This document shows, one piece after another, positions 6,018 to 12,578 of a stretch of DNA of 13,734 bases. Both the position numbers and the translations under genes were made by a program. The notes beneath the pieces were generated by a model, which saw nothing but the letters and a program-made list of their open reading frames with translations, did no database searches and was not told the origin of the DNA. Origin of the DNA: an uncultured Coriobacteriaceae bacterium (GTDB lineage Bacteria; Actinomycetota; Coriobacteriia; Coriobacteriales; UMGS124); assembly GCA_900555105.1 (NCBI GenBank), contig USJP01000011.1:1-13734 (forward strand), read 5' to 3'. The stretch's first letter is position 1; every line of letters begins with the position of its first letter.

Positions 6018-6043
6018 GTTGCACTACATTGAACGGAGCCCTC

Positions 6044-6844
6044 GTGGATTACCAGAAGACTAAGCGTAAATCACCCGATAAGGACACAAAAGTCATTGCC
6101 ATCATGAACCAGAAAGGTGGCGTGGGTAAATCCACGACGGCCGTGAACCTCTCTGCCGCTTTGGGAGAAAAGAACTACAAGGTCCTCGTTGTTGACTTCG
6201 ATCCACAGGGTAACACCACGAGTGGCTTGGGTGTGGACAAGAACGCTGTTGAGAAGAGTGTCTACGATGCCATTCTCAATGACGTGTCTATGAGTGAGGC
6301 GGTGGAAAACAGCACGAGTCACAACGTGTTTGTTATTCCTGCCACTATTCAGCTTGCCGGTGCCGAAGTTGAGCTAGTGCAAGCCGATGAGCGTGAGACC
6401 CGTCTCAAAAAGGCTATCGATGAGATTAAAGACAACTTCGACTATATCTTTATCGACTGCCCCCCTTCTCTGGGAGTCCTTACCATCAATGCCCTGACGG
6501 CATGCAACAGCATTCTGGTTCCGATTCAGTGTGAGTTCTACGCGCTTGAGGGTGTCACGAAGCTCATGGAGTCCATCAAGATGATGAAGTCCACCCTCAA
6601 CCCTGAGCTTGAGATTTTCGGTATCGTGTTGACGATGTACGACAAGCGTACATCTCTCTCTAAGCAGGTGGCCGACGAGGTGCGCAACTACTTTGAGAAG
6701 AAGGTCTTCAAGACGGTTATTCCGCGCAACGTCAGGCTCAGTGAGGCGCCAAGCTACGGTGAGTCCATTTTTGAGTATGACAAGCTGAGCAAGGGTGCTC
6801 AGGCATACCGCGACCTGGCAAAGGAAGTGATTCGTCGTGGCTAA
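6044..6844 (+). CDS. parA: Chromosome partitioning ATPase ParA (Soj)
   Basis: 266 aa from the GTG at 6044, chosen because GGAG (6035-6038) precedes it by 5 bases; an upstream TTG at 6029 has none. ParA is a nucleoid-bound ATPase that moves ParB-parS complexes and so segregates new origins. The deviant Walker A motif is NQKGGVGKSTT at 22-32, with both lysines. DFDPQGNTTSGLG follows at 51-63, the Walker B-type IFIDCPPSLG at 135-144, and the C-terminal RNVRLSEAPSYGESI. Only about 15 residues precede the first strand, so there is no N-terminal HTH as in plasmid ParA of type Ia. The gene overlaps parB by 8 bases. Confidence 0.96.
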   Translation: MDYQKTKRKSPDKDTKVIAIMNQKGGVGKSTTAVNLSAALGEKNYKVLVVDFDPQGNTTSGLGVDKNAVEKSVYDAILNDVSMSEAVENSTSHNVFVIPATIQLAGAEVELVQADERETRLKKAIDEIKDNFDYIFIDCPPSLGVLTINALTACNSILVPIQCEFYALEGVTKLMESIKMMKSTLNPELEIFGIVLTMYDKRTSLSKQVADEVRNYFEKKVFKTVIPRNVRLSEAPSYGESIFEYDKLSKGAQAYRDLAKEVIRRG

Positions 6845-7706
6845 AAAGGGTGGACTTGGCATGGGCCTGGGAGCCCTTGTCTCTCAAAGTGCCAAGGAAT
6901 CAGGCCTTGACGAGATGGCTGACAAGGATGCAACGGTCAAGGAAGTTGCGATTGGTGAAGTGCATCGCAACCCCAATCAGCCGCGTACCAAGTTCGATCA
7001 AGAAGATCTCGATGAGTTGAGTGCCTCTATCAAAGAGGTTGGCATCATTCAGCCTATCGTGGTGCGCAAAGACACTCAGGGTTATGAGATTATTGCCGGT
7101 GAGAGGCGCTATCAGGCGGCCTGTGCTGCCGGTCTCGAAAATGTGCCGGTTGTGGTGCGTGATGATACCGACGACATCACGAGCCTTCAGCTTGCCCTTA
7201 TTGAGAACATTCAGCGCGCTGACCTCAATGTCATTGAAGAGGCGCGCGCCTATCGCGACCTCATCGAACGCAGTGCCATGACGCAGGAGGAACTTGCTAA
7301 GAGCGTCTCGAAATCGCGCTCGGCGATTGCCAATGCCTTGCGTCTGCTTGAGCTTCCTGATGAGGTGCAGGAGATGGTGTATGCAGGCAAGCTTTCTGCC
7401 GGTCATGCCCGTGCCATCCTCATGGCGAAGGGTGATGAGGCGCGCATCGCCCTTGCCCATCGCGTTGTCAATGAAAAGATGACCGTGCGCATCGTTGAGG
7501 CGATTGCTCCGACGTTTACAGGTGAAGAGAAGCCGGTGCGTCAGAAAGTGCAGATTCCCGCCTCGTATAAGAAGGCTGCTAAGACATTGAAAGAAGGTCT
7601 TGGTACCCCGGTACGTATTAAGGAATCAAAAGGCAAGTACCGTATTGAGATTGATTTTGAGAACGAAGAGCATCTCGAACAGCTCATGGCCATGATTCAA
7701 GGATAG
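6837..7706 (+). CDS. parB: Chromosome partitioning protein ParB (Spo0J)
   Basis: 289 aa from the GTG at 6837, preceded by AAGGAAG (6821-6827) within parA. ParB is a CTP-dependent clamp that loads at parS, spreads along DNA and recruits ParA and SMC. The N-terminal ParA-stimulating peptide is typical: KKGGLGMGLGALV at 3-15. The CTP-binding ParB/Srx domain includes NPNQPRTKF at 45-53, the GERRYQA box at 88-94 and the ENIQRADLN box at 123-131. A helix-turn-helix for parS recognition follows at about 147-170 (MTQEELAKSVSKSRSAIANAL). The C-terminal dimerisation domain ends in EHLEQLMAMIQG. It is co-transcribed with parA, and a small membrane protein follows 11 bases after its stop. Confidence 0.97.
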   Translation: MAKKGGLGMGLGALVSQSAKESGLDEMADKDATVKEVAIGEVHRNPNQPRTKFDQEDLDELSASIKEVGIIQPIVVRKDTQGYEIIAGERRYQAACAAGLENVPVVVRDDTDDITSLQLALIENIQRADLNVIEEARAYRDLIERSAMTQEELAKSVSKSRSAIANALRLLELPDEVQEMVYAGKLSAGHARAILMAKGDEARIALAHRVVNEKMTVRIVEAIAPTFTGEEKPVRQKVQIPASYKKAAKTLKEGLGTPVRIKESKGKYRIEIDFENEEHLEQLMAMIQG

Positions 7707-7717
7707 GAGATGGCAGC

Positions 7718-7972
7718 ATGAAGGGTATCGTCAAGTTTCTCGGTATTGTCGGTGTGGCCGTTGGAGCAGCTGCTGTGACTGTCATTGCCCTGAATGACGA
7801 GCAGGTGCGCACCAAGGTTGCTCATGCGACAGAGCAGGTCAAACATGGTGTGCAAGAGATTGTTGCAACCGTGGCCGAGGGCGTCGACCAAGTTCGCAAG
7901 GAAGCAAGTCTCAACCAGGTTGAGAAGAATCAAGCCTGGGTTGACGAGCAATGGGAAGCTTTGGGCATTTAA
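7718..7972 (+). CDS. Small membrane-anchored protein, YtxH-like, last gene of the parAB operon
   Basis: 84 aa, starting at ATG 7718 with AGGAGA (7705-7710) overlapping the parB stop. One hydrophobic helix (FLGIVGVAVGAAAVTVIAL, about 7-25) is followed by an alternating charged region, about 28-66, likely amphipathic or coiled-coil (VRTKVAHATEQVKHGVQEI, then ATVAEGVDQVRKEA). It ends QAWVDEQWEALGI. This layout resembles YtxH-type proteins, but the resemblance is only general. It carries no enzymatic motif. Position directly after parB and before the operon's terminator suggests co-transcription with the segregation genes; a functional link to ParAB is speculation. Confidence 0.85.
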   Translation: MKGIVKFLGIVGVAVGAAAVTVIALNDEQVRTKVAHATEQVKHGVQEIVATVAEGVDQVRKEASLNQVEKNQAWVDEQWEALGI

Positions 7973-8008
7973 AGTATATTGTTTGGCTTATTTGCATAGT
8001 AAGTAAAG

Positions 8009-8049
8009 AAAATCCCGCGTACGGTTTTCTATCGTACGCGGGATTTTTT
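8009..8049 (+). terminator. Rho-independent terminator after the parAB operon
   Basis: A 15-bp perfect stem pairs AAAATCCCGCGTACG (8009-8023) with 8033-8047 around a 9-base loop, followed by a T run to 8049. It stands between convergent genes; on the minus strand only a short T run follows the stem, so it may also act weakly for rlmN. Confidence 0.93.
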
Positions 8050-8099
8050 GTATCAATCCTGTATTTTAAAACCAAAGGAACTCGTTTAAACCGAGCAGG

Positions 8100-9140
8100 T
8101 TACGCCTTCTGCTTGAGCTGACCGCAGGCTGCGTCGATGTCGGAGCCACGAGACTCGCGGATCGTGGTCTCAACGCCGGCGGCAGACAGCGTCTTGGCAA
8201 AGAGGGCGACGCGTTCCTTGTCGGAAGGCTGGAAGGGGGAGCCTGCCACCTCGTTGAGCGTGATGAGGTTCACGTGGCATAGCGTCCTGCGGCAGAAGGT
8301 GACGAGGGCCTTGAGCTGAGCGTCGGAGTCGTTGATGCCGGCCATCATGGCATACTCGTAGGTGGGACGACGGCCCGTTGCCTCGGCATAGGAGGCCACG
8401 GAGTCGCGCAGACGCTCGAGGTCGTACTGACGCACGCCGGGCATCAGCTCGTCGCGAGTGTCCTGCACGGCGGAGTGCAGGGAGATGGCGAGCGTGAACT
8501 GCTCGGGCTCGGAGGCAAAGCGGCGAATCTGCGGAAGGATGCCGGCGGTGGACACGGTGATGTGACGGGCACCGATGTCGAAGCCGTCCTTGCTGTTGAG
8601 GATGCGCATGGCCTCAAGCACGGCGTCGTAGTTGAGGAAGGGCTCGCCCTGACCCATGAGGACGACGCTGCTCACGCGCGTGCCAAAGTCGTTGGCAACG
8701 ACGCGCACCTGGTCGACGATCTCGCCGGGGCCAAGGTTGCGGGTGTAGCCGTTGCGACCCGTGGCGCAGAAGGTGCAGCGCATGGGGCAGCCGGCCTGCG
8801 TGGACACGCACACGCAGAGCTTGTTCTTGCCGGGCATGCCGACGGTCTCGACGAGGGTGCCGTCGCCCATGCGGACGAGGTACTTGCGCGTGCCGTCCTT
8901 GGAGACCTGCTTCTTGGTGACGGTCACCGGAAGAAGGGGGAGCTCCTGAGCAAGCCTCTGGCGCAGGTCCTTGGGAAGGTTGGTCATCTCCTCATAGGTG
9001 GAGACACCCTTGCCGTAGAGCCACTGAATGACCTGCTTGGCCCTAAACGCCGGGGTGTTCATCTCCTTCTGGAGGATCTCGGTGATTTGGTCGCGGCTGA
9101 GAGCCTTGACTCCGATGCTTTCGACGGTTGCGCGTTCCAT
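8100..9140 (-). CDS. rlmN: Dual-specificity RNA methyltransferase RlmN
   Basis: 346 aa. This radical-SAM enzyme methylates C2 of adenosine 2503 in 23S rRNA and A37 in some tRNAs. The iron-sulfur motif CPMRCTFC at 118-125 has the C-x3-C-x2-C spacing. Other family features are CVSTQAGC just before it, MGQGEPFLN at 162-170 (usually MGMGEP), HITVSTAG at 193-200, LAISLHSA at 217-224 and the C-terminal ESRGSDIDAACGQL at 329-342. Cys339 there matches the conserved methyl-carrying cysteine. Length is normal. The ATG at 9140 is used, although its Shine-Dalgarno AAGGAGAGG is about 13 bases away, separated by a small inverted repeat. It stands alone on the minus strand, divergent from the gene at 9248. 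Confidence 0.97.
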   Translation of the reverse strand: MERATVESIGVKALSRDQITEILQKEMNTPAFRAKQVIQWLYGKGVSTYEEMTNLPKDLRQRLAQELPLLPVTVTKKQVSKDGTRKYLVRMGDGTLVETVGMPGKNKLCVCVSTQAGCPMRCTFCATGRNGYTRNLGPGEIVDQVRVVANDFGTRVSSVVLMGQGEPFLNYDAVLEAMRILNSKDGFDIGARHITVSTAGILPQIRRFASEPEQFTLAISLHSAVQDTRDELMPGVRQYDLERLRDSVASYAEATGRRPTYEYAMMAGINDSDAQLKALVTFCRRTLCHVNLITLNEVAGSPFQPSDKERVALFAKTLSAAGVETTIRESRGSDIDAACGQLKQKA

Positions 9141-9153
9141 GTGGTTATACCAC
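9141..9153 (-). promoter_or_regulatory. Inverted repeat between Shine-Dalgarno and start codon of rlmN
   Basis: GTGGTTATACCAC forms a 5-bp inverted repeat with a 3-base centre, directly abutting the rlmN ATG. The AGGAGAGG lies just upstream of it, so folding this small hairpin would shorten the effective distance between ribosome site and start. Confidence 0.35.
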
Positions 9154-9247
9154 CTCTCCTTTTAGAAAAACCCATTCCCTCGTAGAGTATCATGTGCACA
9201 GTTGGTATCGAACAATCCGACAAACTTGCCACCTTGAGGGATGTGCA

Positions 9248-10141
9248 ATGCAGGGTAAGAGATTTAAGAATCAAAGCCAAGACCAGCTCGCGCAGACAGG
9301 CAGGGCCAGTGGTGCGCATTTTGCCAAGGCCCCGTCGAAATCCGCGCCGCAAGGTGCTCCTGCGCCGGCTAGGCCTTATCCACAGGTGCAGTCCATCCAG
9401 CTTCCCCAGCCTGTGCAACAGACGAACAGGCAGATGGTGACTGGTGAATTCGCAAAGGTCACGCCTTCCCAGCGCAGGCCGAACCAGGCTGCCCCGCAGC
9501 AGCAAGCAAAGAGGCCGCAACCAGGCCAGCCTGGGCAGGTGCGCGGTGTCGCGCAAAACCCGACATCACGGAAGATCTCACCGCTTGTTTCAGCGGCCAT
9601 TCCGCGCGTGTCCAGTGATGCCGACGACTCTGCAGCCTTGCGCCGCGCCGTCATCACGGGCGTTTCGGGCTCGATGAAGAAGATTCCTTCAAACGCTCCT
9701 GCCCGCAAAGTGTCAGGATCGAACAAAGCGTACTCTCGATACAGCAATGGGTACTTTGACAGGCCCGAGGCAAAGCAGCTGACCGATTATGTGGCTGCGT
9801 TCCAAACTGAGCCGACAGTCGGCGCTCCTGCTTATTCTTGGATGGCATTTGCCATCTATGGGGCCTTGTCGTGCGTGGCAAGCGTAGGATGGGCTGTTGT
9901 GACCATGGTGTCGGGGGCTGCTCCCTTAAGGGGTGCAAGCCCGCTTATGTTCGCAGGACTGGTCATTCTTGCGCTCATTGTCGTGTGCGCCGTCGTGTGC
10001 GCCGCAGCCACCTCGGCGGCAACGCTGCGCACGGGCCGATTTGAGCCTGCTGACGTATGGGCCTCCGCTGTGGGAAAGTCTGCCCTTGTGCTTCTGGGCT
10101 GTCTTGTCGTTTGGATCGTGTGCGCAGCCGTTGTGGGTTAA
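9248..10141 (+). CDS. Hypothetical membrane protein with Pro/Gln-rich N-terminal region
   Basis: 297 aa from the ATG at 9248, with GAGGG 7 bases upstream; the frame is open further back, but over rlmN's own start and without a ribosome site. Residues 1-190 are a basic, low-complexity region rich in Pro, Gln, Ala and Arg (SAPQGAPAPARPYPQVQ; QAAPQQQAKRPQPGQPGQ), probably unstructured and cytoplasmic. Three hydrophobic helices follow at about 198-222, 231-258 and 275-296, and the protein ends in the last helix. There are no catalytic motifs, and I do not recognise a family. The next gene, ddl, starts 29 bases downstream, so they are probably co-transcribed. This hints weakly at an envelope-related role, but nothing in the sequence shows it. 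Confidence 0.85.
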   Translation: MQGKRFKNQSQDQLAQTGRASGAHFAKAPSKSAPQGAPAPARPYPQVQSIQLPQPVQQTNRQMVTGEFAKVTPSQRRPNQAAPQQQAKRPQPGQPGQVRGVAQNPTSRKISPLVSAAIPRVSSDADDSAALRRAVITGVSGSMKKIPSNAPARKVSGSNKAYSRYSNGYFDRPEAKQLTDYVAAFQTEPTVGAPAYSWMAFAIYGALSCVASVGWAVVTMVSGAAPLRGASPLMFAGLVILALIVVCAVVCAAATSAATLRTGRFEPADVWASAVGKSALVLLGCLVVWIVCAAVVG

Positions 10142-10170
10142 GGGCTGCTTGAGGAAGGAAGTTGAAAGGC

Positions 10171-11112
10171 ATGTCGTTTCTTGAGAACAAGAAAGTGGCA
10201 ATACTCTACGGCGGTGTGAGCGACGAGCGCGAGGTGAGCCTTGCAAGCGGCCAGAACGCCTACGATGCCCTGAGCGCCTCCGGCGTGGACGTCGAGCTCA
10301 TTGACACGCGTGACGGACGCGAGGCGCTGCGTCGCCTGGCGGATGGCAACTACGCGGTGGCATTCATCGCGCTGCACGGCAAAGGCGGCGAGGATGGAAC
10401 CATCCAGGGAGCCCTTGAGATGCTCCAAATCCCTTATACGGGCTCAAGTGTGGCCGCCAGTGCCACAGCGATGGATAAATCGCGTTCTAAGGCCATGTAT
10501 GCCCTCGCAGGACTCGCCGTGGCAAGGTCGGTGACGCTTGCGAGTCCCACGGCCATGTCGGTGGAGGAGATCGCGCGGGCTGTCGGTGACAAGTGCGTCG
10601 TGAAGCCGTGTGGCGACGGGTCGAGCGTGGGTATGAGCATCGTGCACACTCCCGCCGAGCTCCCCCATGCCCTGGAAGTCGCCTTCGCGTGCGGCCAGAA
10701 GGTCATGGTCGAGGAATATGTCGCGGGCACGGAGGTCACGGTTGCCGTTCTGGGCAACGACGACCCCGAGCCGCTGCCCGTAATCGAGATTGTGCCCCAT
10801 GCCGAGTTCTATGACTATGAGGTGAAGTACAGCGCCAACGGTGCCGACCACATCATCCCGGCGCGCCTTGAGGCCGATGTGTATGAGCGCGTGCAGACGG
10901 CTGCCGTGCAGGCCCACAAGGCCCTGGGCTGCCGCGGCGTGAGCCGTTCTGACTTCATCATTCGAGACGACGGCACACCCGTCATCCTGGAGACGAACAC
11001 CATCCCGGGTATGACTGCGACCTCGCTTCTGCCCGACACGGCACGCAAGGTCGGCATGGACTTCGGGCAGGTGTGCCTGAAACTCCTCGAACTTGCGCTC
11101 GAGGGTCGTTAA
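10171..11112 (+). CDS. ddl: D-alanine--D-alanine ligase
   Basis: 313 aa from the ATG at 10171, with AAGGAAG at 10155-10161. The ATP-grasp enzyme joins two D-alanines for the peptidoglycan precursor pentapeptide. Motifs in order: VAILYGGVSDEREVSL at 9-24 with the conserved Glu, HGKGGEDGTIQG at 69-80, YTGSSVAASATAMDK at 89-103, VVKPCGDGSSVGMS at 143-156, EEYVAGTEVTVAVLGN at 181-196, LPVIEI at 202-207, FYDYEVKY at 213-220 and ETNTIPGMTATSLLP at 274-288, which contains the metal-binding Glu and Asn. The FYDYE.KY omega-loop signature, with its Tyr, is that of D-Ala-D-Ala rather than D-Ala-D-Lac (vancomycin-resistance) ligases. Length is normal for the short form. A hairpin terminator follows. Confidence 0.96.
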   Translation: MSFLENKKVAILYGGVSDEREVSLASGQNAYDALSASGVDVELIDTRDGREALRRLADGNYAVAFIALHGKGGEDGTIQGALEMLQIPYTGSSVAASATAMDKSRSKAMYALAGLAVARSVTLASPTAMSVEEIARAVGDKCVVKPCGDGSSVGMSIVHTPAELPHALEVAFACGQKVMVEEYVAGTEVTVAVLGNDDPEPLPVIEIVPHAEFYDYEVKYSANGADHIIPARLEADVYERVQTAAVQAHKALGCRGVSRSDFIIRDDGTPVILETNTIPGMTATSLLPDTARKVGMDFGQVCLKLLELALEGR

Positions 11113-11116
11113 CAAA

Positions 11117-11132
11117 CGTTTCATGTGAAACA
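11117..11132. other. Degenerate parS-like site after ddl
   Basis: CGTTTCATGTGAAACA differs from the parS consensus at two of 16 positions (1 and 8). It lies in the ddl 3' gap, about 4.3 kb beyond the start of parB. Weak binding by ParB is possible; chance is not excluded. Confidence 0.55.
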
Positions 11133-11141
11133 CCGTGCATG

Positions 11142-11187
11142 AAAAACGCCCGCAGCCTGGGATTCCAAGCTGCGGGCGTTATTGTTT
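11142..11187. terminator. Bidirectional terminator between ddl and the flavodoxin gene
   Basis: A 12-bp perfect stem, AACGCCCGCAGC (11145-11156) with GCTGCGGGCGTT (11169-11180), has a 12-base loop. On the minus strand it is followed by five T's (11146-11142), which suits the flavodoxin operon. On the plus strand ATTGTTT follows, weaker for ddl. Confidence 0.85.
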
Positions 11188-11202
11188 GCGACCTGTATTG
11201 CA

Positions 11203-11219
11203 CGGCGACGACGTCGCCG
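11203..11219. repeat. Small GC-rich hairpin just after the flavodoxin stop codon
   Basis: CGGCGAC (11203-11209) and GTCGCCG (11213-11219) form a 7-bp stem with a 3-base loop, 9 bases beyond the stop codon on the minus strand. No T run follows, so it may be an RNA 3'-end stabiliser or simply precede the real terminator at 11142-11180. Confidence 0.5.
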
Positions 11220-11228
11220 GATTGAACC

Positions 11229-11780
11229 CTAGCGGGCGACGCTGCGAGCGGCTGCGATGATGGTGGCGCAGGCGTCGGTGTTGAAGCGGTTCTGCTCGGG
11301 GCGCTCGCCGTCGGCAATGGCGAGGGCGAGCTTGTCGCCGCGGGTGAGCTTCTTGCCCTCGGCCTGCTTGGCGCGATAGGTCTCCACGAGCTTGCCCATC
11401 TTGCCGCCGGGCTGGCAGTCCTTGTACGAAAGGCCGCCGGGAAGCGCCTGGTACAGGAACGACTCAACGGGCAGGTCTCCGCAGTTCCTCATCTTGATCT
11501 GTTTCTCGAGGTCGGCGTTGAGCGAGGCGATGCCCACCGAGAAGACGATGAGGTTCTGTTCGCCGAAGTACGAGCAGCCCTCGATGATGCCCGAGATGCC
11601 TTCGATGTGGTTGTGATGCAGGGGACCGCCGAAGATGATGGTGGGGTAGGTGGAGACGTTGAACAGGTTCGCCTTCTGAATGGGCTTGATAGCATAGTCG
11701 AGCGTCTCGGCGAGATACTCGGCATAGCGTTTGGTGTAGCCGGTGAACGAGTTGTACAAGACGATGCCGTCTTTTGCCAT
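11229..11780 (-). CDS. Flavodoxin-family protein
   Basis: 183 aa. The ATG at 11780 has AAGGAG about 7 bases upstream. The N-terminal strand and phosphate loop GIVLYNSFTGYTKRYAEYLA (5-24, with the T/S-x-T-G-x-T-type loop at 11-16) bind the FMN phosphate. YPTIIFGGPLHHNHIEGISG (45-64) and LIVFSVGIASLN (77-88) match the following flavodoxin strands. Such proteins carry electrons or act as FMN-dependent quinone-type oxidoreductases; the arrangement recalls the HemG/flavodoxin-5 group, but the specific partner is not evident. The C-terminal 60 residues are helical and charged, without an iron-sulfur motif. It lies 56 bases downstream of the tail-anchored protein gene on the same strand, probably one operon. 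Confidence 0.85.
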   Translation of the reverse strand: MAKDGIVLYNSFTGYTKRYAEYLAETLDYAIKPIQKANLFNVSTYPTIIFGGPLHHNHIEGISGIIEGCSYFGEQNLIVFSVGIASLNADLEKQIKMRNCGDLPVESFLYQALPGGLSYKDCQPGGKMGKLVETYRAKQAEGKKLTRGDKLALAIADGERPEQNRFNTDACATIIAAARSVAR

Positions 11781-11836
11781 GCAAGGCTCCTTACTACGTG
11801 GTTCGCGTGCCGGTGTTGTACCTCAAAAAGGGCAGG

Positions 11837-12496
11837 TTATGCCCCAAAGGCGCAACGGCACACAAAGAAGAGAATGACGATGATGAGAATGAGGCACGCC
11901 GCGCCGGCGCCCCAGACCGCTGCAGGCTTGCCTGCAATGAGGCCCATGACGAGCTTGTCGGTGCCGGAACGCTTGTGCTTGAAGATGACACAGCCGGAGT
12001 TGCGCTTCGTGTCGATGGGATAGGGATGCTCGTCGGGGCTCTCCCAGTCTCCCGTGGCGAGAACCTGGTCCCAGCCAGCGCCGGTGAGGGCGATGTCGGG
12101 GCGCTTGCCCTCGGCGAGGCGCTCAGAAGTCTTCCGCGTGTAAGCGTCGAGGTTGGCACGCTCGGTAGTCTGCGAGGCCTTGACGTTGTAGAACTGATAG
12201 ACGAGCTCGGCGTGGTACAGTTTGTCGGTGTTGTCATACCAGACGAGCGACAGCCAGCAAGCGCCGTCATTGCCGTTTTCCAACGCCTCGCGGATGGCGA
12301 GCTTGTTCTTGGGGTTCGCCGTGCCGATGACGTCGCCACCGACGGTGCTTACCGTGAAGAGGCCTGAATCGGCTTGCCAGGTAAGCTTGAGAGGCATGCC
12401 TATGATGCAGCCGTTAGAGGCGAGCAGGCGGCTCGATTGCTCGGTGATGTCATCGATAACGAGGTAATCGGCAAAATAAACGTCAACTTTTCCCAT
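11837..12496 (-). CDS. Hypothetical tail-anchored membrane protein
   Basis: 219 aa from the ATG at 12496, chosen for the AAGGGGG about 4 bases upstream; the open frame continues a little further back but without a ribosome site. A soluble domain occupies residues 1 to about 190, with beta-strand-like segments (MGKVDVYFADYLVID, GMPLKLTWQADSGLFTVST, GGDVIGTA, WLSLVWYDNTDKLYHAELVYQFY). The only hydrophobic helix is at the very end (AVWGAGAACLILIIVILFFVC, about 193-214), so it is probably anchored in the membrane by its C-terminus, with the domain in the cytoplasm. The region around GGDVIG with following AIREALENG faintly recalls HIRAN-like beta domains, which I cannot confirm. It is the first gene of a likely operon with the flavodoxin-family gene. 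Confidence 0.8.
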   Translation of the reverse strand: MGKVDVYFADYLVIDDITEQSSRLLASNGCIIGMPLKLTWQADSGLFTVSTVGGDVIGTANPKNKLAIREALENGNDGACWLSLVWYDNTDKLYHAELVYQFYNVKASQTTERANLDAYTRKTSERLAEGKRPDIALTGAGWDQVLATGDWESPDEHPYPIDTKRNSGCVIFKHKRSGTDKLVMGLIAGKPAAVWGAGAACLILIIVILFFVCRCAFGA

Positions 12497-12578
12497 GTAT
12501 CCCCCTTTGATAGAGTGTGAAAAGGATACCATCACGCCTTATGCATGTGGACGGACATCGTTGAGGAGCGAGAACACT

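Noticed and set aside
8071..8096. Short CTCG...CGAG palindrome downstream of rlmN
   Set aside because: A four-base stem followed by no proper T tract; the strong hairpin at 8009-8049 already accounts for termination in this convergent gap.
8475..9185. 236-codon plus-strand open frame opposite rlmN
   Set aside because: A shadow of rlmN with a His/Gly/Ala-rich composition. rlmN itself has all catalytic motifs.
9376..9384. Exact E. coli-type DnaA box TTATCCACA
   Set aside because: A single copy inside the coding region of the membrane protein at 9248, in a Pro-rich stretch, without neighbouring boxes. Expected by chance in about one of ten windows of this size.
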